NCBI GenBank assembly: GCA_029448655.1
Contig: JACCLO010000011.1
Location: 930,001-994,000, forward strand
Reading direction: 5' to 3'
Source: Wolfiporia cocos
Taxonomy: Eukaryota; Basidiomycota; Agaricomycetes; Polyporales; Phaeolaceae
Length of the DNA stretch: 64,000 nucleotides
In this document: positions 41,283 to 54,326 of the stretch, in pieces
Numbering within the stretch: the first letter of the stretch is position 1
How the letters are laid out: each line of letters begins with the position of its first letter
Made by a program: the position numbers and the translations under genes
The notes under the pieces: generated by a model
Database searches by the model: none
What the model was told of the DNA's origin: nothing
What the model saw: the letters and a program-made list of their open reading frames with translations, nothing else

Positions 41283-42738
41283 CCTTGAAGAACGGAGTCT
41301 TGCCGAGGACGTTTAAGGTGTCCTTAACCTTTTCGGGGAGAGTCTCGGTGAATTCCCACACCAGAGTCTCGTTGGCGGTTTCGGAGAGCCGGCCGAGGGT
41401 GCGGAACCGTTCGCAGTAATTGAAATAGTTTGATTCTGCCAGTTCCTTGCCCTTCGTGCCGTAGTAGCCGCGAATTTCCTTCTTCGCGATCTCCTTATCC
41501 GTCATCTTCCCATATTGCACCATTACGGATTTGGTGAAGTCCTCCCAGGTGCCGAGAGGTTCACCGTTTCCTGCCTTCTTGATGAGAGGCGAGAAAAATT
41601 TGTATGCGTCCCCTGTGACGCGGAAGAGGGCCGTGGTGATACGGTCATGGTCATCGTAGACCCTGAGCGTACCGAAGTACAGGCCCATCTTCTCCACCCA
41701 TTCCTGCGCAGTCACCTTTCCAGATGACCCAGAGAATTCGGGGGGAGGGGGGATTTTCAGGTTTTGAGGCAGACCTGGAATCTGCGGGGCGACGGCTGCT
41801 GCAGCAGCGGCTGCAGCTTGTGCGGCGGCAGCGGCCTCGGCTGCTCTGGCTTGAGCATGACCGGGGGCCGGTGCCGGGTCTTCCGGGGGCGTGCGGATGC
41901 CGGGAGGGTTGGGAACGGAGGGATTCTTGCGAATTCTCCGAAGTTCCTCGTCAACCTTCTCCATGCGCTCTGCGAACGCATCCTCGAGGTCGTCCAGCCG
42001 GGACCGGTAGTCCTTTCGGAGCTGCTTCTCCATTTCGGAGAGCTTGGCGGTGTACTCCTGTCGGAGTTCCTTGCCGAGGTCCACCATGGTGGACAATACC
42101 TCGTTCCGGACCGAATTGACCGCTTCGTGTAGCTCGTCTTGGGCCTTCTGTTCGATTGCCCTGGATTGCCCAGCCAGGGAATCGATTCGTTCATGGATAC
42201 GCTCCAGACGGGCGTGCACCATTCGACCTAGGGTGTCGGTGGTGTCATGGCTTATGGCCGCACTTCGTTGTACGGCGGCATCGATGATTGGCCCATGTAT
42301 GGACCCATCCACCTTGTGGTGTTCCTCCTCAGGAAGGTACGCCTTAAGGTTGTTCTCGACAGCGACATTGGTCTGTCGTGTCGGACCCGAAAATTCCATT
42401 TCCAGGGTGGTGGCGGGCCCGATAGGGCGAGTTCGACGAGCCGGTGGGTATCCGGCAATGGGGGAGCCTGGGCGTGTTCCCATGGGGTTGGTCGGAGATT
42501 CCCTTTGCGGGGGAGCGAACTCCGGCATTTCCTCTTCTCCTTCCTCTTCTTCTTCTTCCTCTCCCTCGCTTAGGTGCTCCAGCGTCACCAGTTGCTGGGT
42601 TCCCGAGGGACCAGCTACCGGGGTCACCGGACCTTCTGAGCGGAGGCGCATCTTGCGGGGAGCGAGGGGGGTGCTGACGGAGGAGGTGGAGGACATTGTG
42701 AATCTGTTTGTGACGAATGTTAGTTTCCGGGTACTCAT
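41283..42738 (-). pseudogene. gag: Element C gag, N-terminal part
   Basis: This is the upstream part of gag with the acidic region, coiled coil and Gag domain. The frame opens at 42738 (MSTRKL) with the preferred MSSTSS start 14 codons later. The N-terminal half is B-like (TRQTNVAVENNLKAYLPEE). It is cut before the zinc knuckle by S3, so no complete Gag can be made. Confidence 0.92.
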
Positions 42739-42839
42739 TGTCTTAGATTCTTAAGAAGGGATTGGGTTTGAAAGCTGCAACTTTCGTTATAGATCACACT
42801 CGCACTCTATTTCAGAGTTAAAAGATGATAGTATTTCTA

Positions 42840-43763
42840 CTATACAATCGCGAGTATATCCTCTTCTACCGAAGTAGTTGAGGGCCCTGCCACCTTGTCA
42901 GGTGGTGTTACACCGAAGGCAAAAGTAATTTGTAGCGCTACGCATTCTGCTACGATACGAGCCAAGTCCGTACGCCAATCCAAAAAGGAAATATTGCCGA
43001 GCTGTTTGCAATACTTTTTCATAATTCTCCAGTCTCTATTGGTGATCCTCCCCCGTCTCGCTCTATCCTTTACGTTATCCACCAGATCCTCCAATTCTAC
43101 TACCATAGTATGGAAACGCATGTCGTTTTCCATATGGAAGCCTGGGTAATTAGGGGGGTGGTTGGCGAGAGGAGTGAGACGAGTGAGAGTGCCTTCTAGC
43201 ATGGGAATAACTTGGTCGCATGCTTGGAGAGGCTTCTTCTTCCCGAAGACGAGGGAAGGGTCGAGAATCTTGTGGTTGGCCGGGACGGAAGGTCCGGCCG
43301 CCGGGCTGGAGAGACGGAGGGCCAGTGAAGAAGCTGCTTGCTTGGCTTCCTTGGCGGCTTGTTTGGCGGCGATTCGCTTATTCAGCTTATCGCGGGCGAG
43401 CTTGAGCTTGTTGAGTTCGCGGAGTTCGATTAGGTTCTCCATGGCGGTAATGGAAGCGGCTAGCTTCTCTTCCTCTGTCCAGATTCGCTTGGCGAGTGGA
43501 ACTGGCTTGGGAGGTCGAGGAGCGGGTTTCCCAGCCTCAGCGATGTGCTTTGGCATGTGGACGGGAATCTCCCAAAGATGGAGCTTCCCGGTGTAGTCTT
43601 CCTTTACAGGAAGCGTGTAGGTGACGTCCTCTGCCCGAGGAATGTCGGCGGTGTCGATGCGGCTGAGAAGGGACCGCTTCGCCGGTTTGACGTAAGGGGC
43701 AGTGGAGGAGCCACGGGTGCGACGGGTAACGCGGGGCATGATTCTAGAAAGTGCAGCCTTCAT
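42840..43763 (-). CDS. Element C ORF0, conserved 307-residue protein
   Basis: This intact copy of the leader-proximal ORF has the same length as the other three. Differences are few and mostly conservative. The spacer to gag has a 1-nt deletion compared with B, which changes the relative frame of ORF0 and gag without harming either. Confidence 0.82.
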   Translation of the reverse strand: MKAALSRIMPRVTRRTRGSSTAPYVKPAKRSLLSRIDTADIPRAEDVTYTLPVKEDYTGKLHLWEIPVHMPKHIAEAGKPAPRPPKPVPLAKRIWTEEEKLAASITAMENLIELRELNKLKLARDKLNKRIAAKQAAKEAKQAASSLALRLSSPAAGPSVPANHKILDPSLVFGKKKPLQACDQVIPMLEGTLTRLTPLANHPPNYPGFHMENDMRFHTMVVELEDLVDNVKDRARRGRITNRDWRIMKKYCKQLGNISFLDWRTDLARIVAECVALQITFAFGVTPPDKVAGPSTTSVEEDILAIV

Positions 43764-44747
43764 GAGAAACGAAGTTTCCCAGTGATACGTCCAAGAACAG
43801 GAATGAAAGGGATTATGTAAGGTAGGGTAGTGGACTCCTTTTCAGGAGCAAAGAAGGTGTACTACGGGGCATAATTACTCTTATGTTGCGCGCAAACCCT
43901 GTGCCGAGACGGCGCGGATATTCGCATGACCCTAACGGTCAGAGGCGCCGACTCCAGGGGTAGAGTTGCTGACTGCCAGGCCGGTTCCTGGGTCAGATGA
44001 TTGGGATTCGGATACACGACACCGCCCCGGAGGGACGATGCCGGAAAGTGGCTGGGATTTTACACCCCTTAGCCTGTCCATGCTTCAACAATGAGGTTGC
44101 CGTCTACAGACTATCACGGGGACTTTTTCAGGACATTGGAATACCATCGCGTCCACAGGTAAGTGGATTAGCCCTAAGGCGCGCAAGTGTACCCCTTTGC
44201 CCTATTTGACCCCATGACGTGCACGCCGAACTGCCCGGAGGACTTATGTTTTGTGGCTACCGCACTTGTCCTTTGGCAGGATTATCCGAAGATGATCCCC
44301 CTCACTGCTTTTCCCATAACGGGTTCAAAGCAGGTCCCTTACGCCTGGGAGGCGGCTTTGGAAAATTCCCATGCCATCATAATGATGACCCTGTGGATAG
44401 CGATGGGCGCTGAACAACGCTTGCCATGGCAGGGGGTTGGGCGCACACAGGCAGACCGTCCCCTTTTTTCCACAGGTGGGTCTTAACCGCTCACAGTCCA
44501 AGCTTGTCAGCGAGGACCGTGTCTCCTTGACCCTGGAGTCCGGGTTAGGTAGGCCTCCTGCCTAAAAAGGCGGTGTGGCTTCCCTGGTTGCCAATCCTCT
44601 GCCGAGGATGGCGATGTATCCCCCAGATCTCAACTATCACCCCAATCGCCTTGTCAGGCAGAAAGGGATGTGCGCAGCAACGAGCAATATACCCCTGTAG
44701 GATAGAAACCCAGGCCCAAGCGCAAGCGCAAGGGCGGGGGTAGGGGG
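43764..44747 (-). other. Element C leader, non-coding
   Basis: Nearly the same as the B leader, including the B/C-type segment at about 44105-44215. No gene is seen. Confidence 0.75.
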
Positions 44748-44758
44748 AGATTTGTTCT
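44748..44758 (-). promoter_or_regulatory. Element C self-priming primer-binding site
   Basis: AGAACAAATCT on the minus strand, matching the LTR start region at 44883-44893. Confidence 0.85.
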
Positions 44759-44760
44759 TA

Positions 44761-45459
44761 TGACACAGACTAGACTGTGGGACTCACACTATAACCTTAT
44801 AGGCGACTTGAAGATGTTGCAGAAGGTTGGTGAGGAGGCTAGTGGGCGCAAGCAGAGATGGTATGTAACTGTGCGAATGCAGAGAACAAATCTAAGGCTT
44901 ATCCGCAGTGATAGCCCTACTTATATACATGCTTTGTTTGGTTACCGGTAAGGGAGCCAAACATGAAGGTGGTCTGTGCGCAGACATAACTAATATGGTT
45001 AAGTCGTAAACTACAATAGACCATGTGCGCCGGTAATGGCCGCACCAGTAAGATCGTTTGTTTGGACCGTAGGTCCATGTTGTGGAAGTGGCTGTAGCTA
45101 CGTTAGTAAGCCATGCATGTGATTCTTATATACCGGCATCGGGATATGAGTAATCATAAGGGCATTGGCATGTGATAACGAGCGGGCCGCTTATCCAATC
45201 GTACTGACATAGCCCGGTACCGGGATATGAGTAAAGCGCGTGACACCGAAGGTTAGTCCGCTGAGTCATTGACGCGTGCAAGCGTGTTATGTACGTGTTG
45301 TTATGACAAGTGGACGTATACCGCGTTGTGTACGTGTTGTTTGGTTGCGTGTACGTGTAGACGGGCGCTTAACAGCGTAAATGTCTACAAGGTCGTAGAA
45401 ATACCAGATAAATAGGTAAAAATACGGGAAAAATAGTGGCATGTCCCAAATCTGTGACA
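44761..45459 (-). repeat. Element C 5' LTR (699 bp)
   Basis: It is followed by the TAATC target copy (45460-45464) and the rest of D's 3' LTR. Confidence 0.94.
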
Positions 45460-45464
45460 TAATC

Positions 45465-45768
45465 GTAAGGTCATTGGCATGTGATAACGAGCGGGCCGCT
45501 TATCCAATTGTACTGACATAGCCCGAGATCAGGATATGAGTAAGGCGCGTGACACCGGAGGTTAGTCCGCTGAGTCATTGACGCGTACAATCGTGTTATG
45601 TACGTGTTGTTATGACAAGTGGACGTATACCGCGTTGTGTACGTGTTGTTTGGTTGCGTGTACGTGTAGACGGGCGCTTAGCAGCGTAAATGTCTACAAG
45701 GTCGTAGAAATACCAGATAAATAGGTAAAAATACGGGAAAAATAGTGGCATGTCCCAAATCTGTGACA
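45465..45768 (-). repeat. Element D 3' LTR, right part
   Basis: The remaining 304 bp of the split LTR. It ends AAATCTGTGACA and is followed directly by D's polypurine tract (45769-45781). Confidence 0.88.
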
Positions 45769-45807
45769 TTACCCCCTCTTCAGGTTTCATTGTCCCTAAT
45801 GGAACGA

Positions 45808-48800
45808 TTACTTTCCTGTGGAGCCGAATCCACCAGTACCGCGCTCGGATTTAATCTTTTCAAAGTAAGATTTTCCGTGTAGCGTAATGTGCGGGTCCTT
45901 AGCAACTTCGCAGATGAGCTGAGCAATCTTATCACCGGCCCGAATATCGATAGATATGTCGGAGTGATTCCGGAGAATGATGATTACTTCGCCTTGATAA
46001 TCGTGGTCGATAACGCCACCCATTATGTCTATGCCTTTGTGGGCGAGACTAGAGCGGGGGGCGATGCGTCCATAAGTGCCGAAAGGTACCTGGATTTTTA
46101 GTTTGGTGTTGTATTCTGTCTGCCCGTGAGCTGGCAGAACATCGCCTGTTGCAGTGTACAGGTCAAATCCAACTGAGTCCTTGGTTCCTTTTTCCGGCAT
46201 TCGGCCGCCTTCACCGACTACGATTTTCAAGTCCGCATTTTGGTTAATGTCAGCTGACATCCATCCCCCGTCGGGGTGTCTAACCATGCGCTGCTTAGGA
46301 TCCTTTGCAAATTCTTCGCGATACTGCGGCCAGTTGTCTGGCCACGTGCATTCGTCGGCTTCCCAGTCGTCGCTGTCAGGGTCGAAGACGTGAACTGCTT
46401 CTTTCCTTCTAGCTGATCTCCTGAGGGGGACATCCTGCATGGGAATGGTGTGTGAAGCCTTGTATTCTTGCAGAATGTCATATGCCGTGTCGAGATCGGC
46501 TTCGCGTACCCAGGAGTCGTCATTGATACCGAACCCTTTCCATCGGATTCTGTATTCAACTCTTCCTGCGCGGAGACAATGATCTAAGATCTTCTCAACT
46601 TCCCATAATTCCTCACCATCGACCATTTCTGGTTGAGGCTCTGGTTTCTTCTGATGCACAGGGTCCTTGTACATGACCAACTTGGAAGCGTGGAATACTG
46701 GGTGATAAGCCCTGTATTGCTCGTCCATGTGTACCCTAAAGGTGACCGGAGATAATTGTTCAATTATCTTAAATGGTCCCAAATAGCGTGGACTAAGACT
46801 TCTTTCGGAGTCTTGCCAGCTACGGGCGTCAACGAGAACTTTGTCGCCAACTTTAAACGGTACCGAGCGCTTATGTTGATCGTAGTACCAAGACCAGCGT
46901 TCAGCAGCCAATTTCATAGCTGCTTTAGCTTGTTCTTGTGCTGACCATCTGGCGTAAGCAAATTGATTTAAATCCGAGTATTGCGTCGGCTTCAAATCTG
47001 TAGGTCCTGCATTGGGATGCCTTCCTAGTTCGACGAAGAATGGACTATTCTTGGTTGTTTCACTAGCCGCGTTGTTATACGCGAACTCTGCCGTGGGGAG
47101 ATAGAACACCCAGTTATCTTTTTGGATAACGTCGATGTAGCATCGTAGGTATTGTTCTAGAATTTGGTTAATTCTCTCCGTTTGGCCGTCCGCTTGCGGG
47201 TGGTAGGCTGTCGTCATCAATCTCTGAATTCCCAATTGCTCGCACCATCCCTTGAATAACTCAGAAGAGAATTGCGGTCCTCTATCCGAAATGATTTGTT
47301 TCGGAAGTCCGTGATTCGGATAAATCCGAAGGTACAGGAGGTTCGCTAATTCCTTTGCCGAGATATTGTCTGACGTGGGAATGAAGTGTGCGCGCTTGGT
47401 CAATCGGTCCACTACTACCATAATAGCAGTGAATTGTTTGAATTCGCCGCTGGGCGGTAAGTGAACGATGAAGTCGATTGTGATTGTGTCCCATGGTGCT
47501 TCCGGTACTGGGAGCGGTTGCAGGGGTCCATACGGGGTCTGGTTGCGGTTTTTCATGCGTTGGCATGTATCACAACCTTCCACGTATTGCTTCACCATCG
47601 TGGTCATTCCAGGCCACCAGTAATTACGTGATAGAAGTTCATAGGTCTTCCATCCTCCGAAGTGTCCGGCAGTCACATGGTCATGATGTAACTCCAGAAT
47701 CTTCGTGCGCAATTCCTTAGGCTCTTTTGGAACGTACACTTTTCCTCGTCTGAGGAGTAATCCAGCCTCCATGTTCCATTCCTGGAGATCTTTACCGAAT
47801 TCCTTGGGACCACTTTTCAGTAGTTCCTGGTAATCTTTGGTAATCTGATCGTCCATGAGGGCTTGTCGGATTTGTCTGAGAAGGTCCTCGTCGCCTGATT
47901 GTATCTCCTGCTGTGACGCTTCTAGCGCCCTAACCGTAAAGTATTCCGGTTTCAGCAAAATTTGATCGCGATTGTCGAGTTCCACCCCCTCTTCATGGTC
48001 TGGCCTCCGTGACAGAGGATCAGCCGTAAGCATTGTTTTACCGGGTTTGTGACACATGGTGAAGTTGAACCTTGTCAGGTAAAGACTCCAACGTGCCTGT
48101 CTCCGGGTTAGCCGTTGTGCCGATTTGAAATATGTCAGATTGAGATGATCCGACCATACTTCGAATTTGTGTGGATGTCCCTCGAGGTAATGTCTCCATT
48201 CCTCTAGAGCGCGGATGATTGCGAGCAACTCCTTATCGTAAATCTCATAGTTCCTTTCGGGTGCTGATAGAGATTTCGAGTAAAAGGCTACCGGGTCCCA
48301 GAGCTTATCTTCCGAAGAGTATTGCGATAGCACCGCACCAGTTGCGTAATCGGAAGAATCCGCTTCCACGCGGAACGGGGACTCCTGATCTGGGATCCGG
48401 AGTATTGGAGCCGATGTGAAGGCTTCCTTGAGAGTTTGGAAGGCTTCCGCTTGTTCGGGTCCCCAGTTCCACTGCGTGTTTTTCTTGGACAGTTCGGTTA
48501 ACGATTTAACCACTTTGGAGAAGTCCTTAATGAATCGACGGTAGTAGTTGGCGAAGCCAACAAAGGCCTGGACGTCCTTCACCTTGGCAGGTGTAGGCCA
48601 GTCCATTACGCCAGCTACCTTCTTAGGGTCCATTTCGACTTTTCCTTTGGAAATGATCATTCCCAGGTATTCAATACTGCTTTGTTCGAAAAAGCACTTT
48701 TCAGGCTTCGCGAACAAGTCGTTGTCTTGCAAGATTTGTAATACTTGCTTGGCGATACGACGGTGTTCCAACAGGTCGTTTCCAAACACAAGGATGTCAT

Positions 48801-49334
48801 CTAGGTAGACAATGACCTTTCCTTCTCTGATAAGGTCACCTAGAATGTCGTTCATCATGTGTTGGAACGTGCTGGGTGCATTACAAAAACCGAAGTACAT
48901 GACTACAGCTTCGTAAAGGCCGTTAGGCGTAATGAATGCGGTCTTCCATTCATCTCCCTCCTTGATTCTTACGTTGTTGTAACCCCAACGCAAGTCGAGC
49001 TTCGTAAATATCGAAGCCTGGCTAAGCTTATCGATAAGCTCGTCTATGCGTGGGAGAGGGTACCTGTTTTTAATGGTCAAGTCGTTTACTTTTCGGTAAT
49101 CGACTACCATTCGGGCTCCGCCATCCTTTTTAGGAACGAAGAAGACCGGGCTTGCGATCGGGGATTTCGAGTGTCGGATGTAGCCCTTCCGTAACTCTTC
49201 CTGAATCCACTGGTCTAGCGAGTTCGCTTCCTGAGGAGACATCTTGTATGCCTTGCTCGGGGGTGGTAGCACCGCGTCATCGGGGAAGTCGATGGCGTGG
49301 TCGTATGGTTTCCGCTTGGGCATCCTTTTGGATG
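45808..49334 (-). pseudogene. pol: Element D pol, RT to dUTPase part
   Basis: This is the downstream part of D pol, cut at 49334 by L. It holds RT (YLDD), RNase H, integrase with zinc finger and DDE residues, chromodomain and all five dUTPase motifs, with no stop in this part. Integrase variants (NWVFYLPTAEF, LKPTQY) match element A. It cannot be expressed as a full Pol because the N-terminal part lies beyond L and carries a stop. Confidence 0.9.
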
Positions 49335-50425
49335 TGACACAGTACGCCTGTGGGACTCACCAAGTGCCTATATTGTTGAGATAAGGCGGCTTAGAGAGGA
49401 GGCAATACCAGCGCAGCAGGATGGTGAGAGTTATTCTACGGCGCAAGCCGAGAATAATAGAACTAGGGTTAAAGGGCATCAAGCCCCTACTTATATACAT
49501 GTTTTATGGGAAGGTCACGTGCTACTAGCTAGTCGTTACCTTTCCGGGTTATGTGGCTTTGCCAAAGGGCGAAGCTTATCTTATCTACTGTTTATGGACT
49601 CTACATAGAATGGCCGTGGCTGGCCCTAATGGCCGAACCAATCGTATGAGAGGGATTTGTTAGTTATCTTGTTGTAACGCGGGCGCAGCCCGGGTATAAG
49701 TGAAGCCGGTTGCCGGATACCGTGAGGTATAATGGCGATTGGCCGGTCTTCGTTGGATGACCAAGGCGGGACGCCGAGGTCGTTATGCCATTGGACGGGA
49801 AGTACCGTGGCATGTGTTACAGCCCGGTCCGGATGGTTACCGGGGCATGTGTTGGTCTTAGCCGTGAGGCGAGGACCAGTGTTTGGGCAACGCCGTGATG
49901 GCAGAAGCCCGGGACTTGGAGAGCGCCGAGTCCGTGGGAAGCCGAGAAGGCCGTGACCTATAGCGATATAGCCTTGGTGCTATTATAGTGCTGTATGGTC
50001 GTGTTGCCATTATTATGCGAAGGCGTGGCGCGCCTGAGGTGCCATTGTGATCAAGGATCTTATGGCAGCGGGAAAGCCGTGAAGGCCGACCCAATAGTAC
50101 AAGGCCGCGAGGTACTTGTTTGTACATGTGGACATTATTATGCGAGCGTGCCGCGCTCGGCCTATCATTATGATCTAAGATCTATGACGTGGCTGGTCTT
50201 GCTCTGACGGGCGAGACCTATGACGTATGCTGTAGTGTTGCTATTGGACGTGGTTGTACCGTAGCGTTACGTAAGCTAGTCATGTGGTTGATAAGCCCAG
50301 TTAAGAGCTTGTCGTGGTGGCAATGGGAGTTAACCCGTAGATAGCTTGTAGTTAGACGTATAAATCCCGGATAAATTGCTATAATCATAGGAAAAATGCT
50401 GTAAGCCCCAGATAAATCTGTGACA
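49335..50425 (-). repeat. L 3' LTR (1,091 bp)
   Basis: It starts TGACACAGTACGCCTG and ends ATAAATCTGTGACA. TATATAAG is followed 33 nt later by AGTTCTATTATT on the minus strand. Confidence 0.93.
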
Positions 50426-52850
50426 TTACCCCCGCTTTAGGTTTCATCGTCCCTGATGAAACTATTCCTCATTGTGTACGTCCCAAGAGCGGTATAACGC
50501 GTGATGACGAAGTGTCAAATACCGTTAAGGTGCTGCTTCAATTTTGTTAATTGAACAGGGATAAATGGGAGTTTCAGGACTTTGTAGTGGAACCTGAGCG
50601 TTGAGTGGGATAGCGATTGTATTCCTTATTGCGATTTGTAACGCGTGATAGCGAAGTGCTAAATGCCGTTACTAGCGATTATCAACGCGTGATGACCGAA
50701 AGGTCAAATGCCGTTGTTAGGGAGATGTAGTCGTGTTACTAGAGTGTATTGTCATTGTGCACGCGGATCCTGGAAGGAGGGGCTCTCCTGTTATCGCTGA
50801 AGGTGTTCAAGTGCCTTTTCGCGACCTTGGTCGGATTGTTGCTTTTGCTTATGACGTTACTCGTAGTAGAAGGCGATATGGAATGTACATCATATAGTGC
50901 CTTTGGATCTACTAGTAATCTGTGCTCCAATAGCTTGCCAAGCGTATTAGAGGGTGCATTGTGTCGTTGTACGTTTTTCGGATAAGCATTGTGCCGGATA
51001 CCTGTAAGAAGGGGCTCTTCTGTTAACTCTGGAGATGTTCTAGTTTCTCTTCGAGTCCTTGGGCGGTTATAGTGGCTTATGCGTAGTACCCGTTGAATGT
51101 AACATAGCGGTGCTTTTTCGACGTCTATTGCTGTATATCGGTGAATGGAGTAGCTGGTTCCTTTCATTCGAATAGCGGTTGTCTTAGGCTTGTTGCTTGT
51201 ACAGGGGTAATCCTACTTTGTACGACTTATGCGGTTGAACGGTTATTAAAGGACGTCGCCTTATGAACGTTTATGAGGCGTCGCCTCCCTAGTATCGCAA
51301 GTACTAAGCGTGTGACATTTGTCAATGCCCATTTGTTACAGGGGTTGTGTCCCCTAGTTAGATTGCTTCTACGTAGCGATCTCTTCGGAGTCGTAAGTTC
51401 CGGAATGAAGCTGTGCCTTCGTGTGTGTATGCGCTATTTATTAACGAGTAGGCTTCTCGTGTTAAACCCCATAGTATAGGTACTAATCATTGTGCATTAT
51501 GGTTAATGCTTATGATTGTATTCCCTAGACTGTAGTGTCGTTGCCGTAGTGAGGCCTTATTGGGTAACCATGAGAACATACATCCTTGTCAGGAGTTGTC
51601 TCGTAAAGGTATATCCCGTAAGGGCTAAAGTCATGTGGTGGCGATGACGTTAGTTTCCAATGTGCTTGTATGTCGTTAAAGTCGTTCTTCGATTGAGTAT
51701 GACATTGTAAGCGTGGGAACTGGGATGATCGTTGGGGGAGGATATATTTCGCTATTGGATCAATAGCTACTATATTCCTTTTACAGGGTTGTCGTCCATA
51801 TACGAATAGGACAGTACGAGCATGAATGAGGGTAATCAAGCCTCTTAGTGCATGTCGTTGGTTGCTTTCGAGACCGTAAGGTACTGTTGTAAGCGTGGGA
51901 TAGCGGACTTTTGAAGGTCCAGGATGCGGATTTAGGGTTCTCACCCCCTCTTCCACGTTTGATCTCCCGATCAAACCTATTCCGTTGGTTTTGGTTTTTT
52001 AAGAGGTTAAACCGCCTCTATACCCAGATAAGGGTGGGTGGATGTGGGCCTAAGGTATTGTTGTCGTATATCCATGTAAGGCTTTGTCCAGGTCGTTCGC
52101 ATATGACCAGGTTTTTTATACTAAGGTTTCCCATGCCCTAGTTTGTCGATACCGAAGAGTTTCTCAGGCTCTTGTTCGGTGTAGTGACAAGATGTATTCC
52201 TAATCGGAAGATGGGAAACAGATCCGGATTTATTTATTACGTGTCTTGACGACGTAGGTTTCCGTAAACCAAGCAATTGTAATGATATCCGATTGCCAGA
52301 TCGGAGTGATTGTCCTAAAAGATGGGGCTCATCTGTTACTTCGGAGGATTTTCGAGTTTCCTTTTGAAGCCTTTTGCGGATGATCGCATTTTATTGCTAG
52401 TGTGAATTTCCAAATACAGTTGTTCTCCCCACAGAGAAAATGTCGTATTGGAGTGAAATCGTGAGTGAGATAGCGAGTCTCGTGACAATATTTGCGGTTG
52501 GCGTGCGAATTTGTCGATTTCAATTCGGGGGGGGGACCGGTTTGGGACCGGTGTGAATTCGGCGATGTGCGAGGGTGCCGAATGAAGTGTGATTCTGGAA
52601 GTCTTGACGACCTCCGCTACACTTCAAGGGAACGCGTATCAATAGCGTGTGTCCCTTGTTTTCCCTTCCTCTAACCCAGATTGCGAGATTCAATTAAGTA
52701 ATCTATTGCGATCTGTTTGTACGTGGAACGCCGGTGAGAACGGCAGTGTTTCCAATTATTTATAGACGCTTGTCAGACGTCTCTTCCCAAACGGATGGTA
52801 ATTTCCTTGCCAGGAATTCCATTACCGAAAGGGGTGCCCCCGTTCTAAGG
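50426..52850. other. L core: non-coding, with two sets of repeated hairpins
   Basis: It begins with a tract resembling the 3' end of A-D. Set 1 lies at 50495-50527, 50638-50672 and 50683-50716 (AACGCGTGAT, hairpin, AAAT-CCGTT). Set 2 lies at 50775-50789, 51007-51021 and 52320-52334 (5-bp stem, loop GGGCT). Stems change between copies while pairing is kept. Short ORFs here have no family features and I regard them as chance. Confidence 0.7.
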
Positions 52851-54313
52851 TTCTTAACGAATGAAATGACCGTGACTAATGCTCAATAACCCGAATCCCC
52901 TTTTCAGGAGCGAAGACCGAAGTCAAACGGGCGCCGACGGATTATGGGTAATCCTTATCGACTTGGTAATAGGTATTTCCCACAGTAATGATAGTTATAA
53001 GCATATATATTTTGCCTAGCGTACGCGATCCTACGTCGGGTAAGGTACTAGTATCGTTTTTCGATTGACTTATTGTACCTAAGACGTAAAAGGTTGCTTT
53101 ATATGTACATAAGCGACCTTAACCAGCCTAGATAAGCTGGGAACCAACAAGTGACGCAGGATTTCCAAAGGCTGAATACAAATGCTATTGGGCGGTTACT
53201 AAGCTACTTTACAAGGTAAGTAAACTACTGGAGCCGCCGCTAAAACCATATATTAACTACTATTGACTGGGATACCAGGGTACCTAGCAGAGCGAGTCAT
53301 CAGCGAACTATTGCTGAGTGGTCATATTCATTGAACACAATAAGAACGGGGGCATGGTTAGGGGCAACCTTTTGAAGGTTGCCGCGCGGAATTAAACCGC
53401 CAGGTGTCTTCATAGATGCGCATGACCCTGTGCCAAGAGGCGGAGATATTCGCTTGTGCTTGTAACAGAGGCGCTCGCTCCAGGGATAGGGTCGGTGATT
53501 GCCAGCATTTGATCGGCTGGATCACATGGTTGGGAAGAAGATACACCGCCCTTCCCCTAAACAGGAGGAGAGCGGGAAAGTGGGCCGCAGTATTTCACCG
53601 CAGCCCTTACCACGCTTCAATGGTAAGGCTTGCCGTATTAGGCCCCACTTGTGTCCATCAAGGGCAACTCCTCTGTCGATCAAAGATCGCGCTTTAACGA
53701 GCGCTCCACACATCTAGGATGGTGGGCTACGCCGCAGGCTTCCAGAGGGACCCTCAGATCCAGTTTCCCGTGGTGAGCACGCCGAGCCGCCCGGAGGACT
53801 GACGCTATTGGCTACCGCTCAATGACCTAGGCCGGCGCGGCCTTGCGAGCCGCGCCACCTCACCACTTTAATCCAATTAAGGATCCAAAGCGGGCCCCTT
53901 ACGCCTGGGGATCGGCTTGCAAGATTCCCATGCCGCCATAATGGTGACTCTACTGGTAGAGATGGGGCGCTGAACAGCGCTTGCCATGTCAGGGGGTTGG
54001 GCGCGCACAGGCAGACCGTCCCCTCTTCCCAGTAGATGGGTCTCAAACGCTGGCGCCAGCGACCTTTTCAGGAAGCCAGCGCCTCTCCTTAACCCTGGAG
54101 TCCGGGTTTGCAGGACCGCACCGCTGATTAGGCAGGCGCAGCCCCACTGGGTGGCAGGGGGATCAAACCCCCGCCGCTAGTATCCCCCAGAAACCAACCA
54201 TTAAGCATACAACCCTTGTCAGGGCTGCAGAGGCAGAGTGGGGCGCAATCTCAGACACCTGTGGGGGGAAAAACCCCAGGCCCAACCAGTTAAGGAAGGG
54301 CGGGGGGGTAGGA
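52851..54313 (-). other. L leader-like region
   Basis: It resembles the leader of A-D in order and in many short blocks, for example around 52905-52930 and 53410-53640. It is non-coding. The shared leader suggests that it carries the signals needed for packaging by the autonomous elements. Confidence 0.7.
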
Positions 54314-54325
54314 AGTTCTATTATT
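54314..54325 (-). promoter_or_regulatory. L self-priming primer-binding site
   Basis: The 12-nt AATAATAGAACT on the minus strand lies 1 nt from the LTR and is complementary to the LTR start region at 54445-54456. Confidence 0.86.
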
Positions 54326-54326
54326 A

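Larger units (their letters stand above)
34777..45459 (-). mobile_element. Element C: near-intact relative of B with gag interrupted by a solo LTR
   Basis: This 10,683-bp element has 699-bp LTRs and target duplication TAATC (34772-34776 and 45460-45464). ORF0 and pol are intact and gag is split by S3. Without S3 the element would be about 9,979 bp and fully coding. It sits inside the 3' LTR of element D. Confidence 0.95.

Noticed and set aside
50739..51974. ORFs of 140-150 residues on the minus strand in L
   Set aside because: No domain features or gene context, and they overlap the repeated hairpins; best regarded as chance ORFs.
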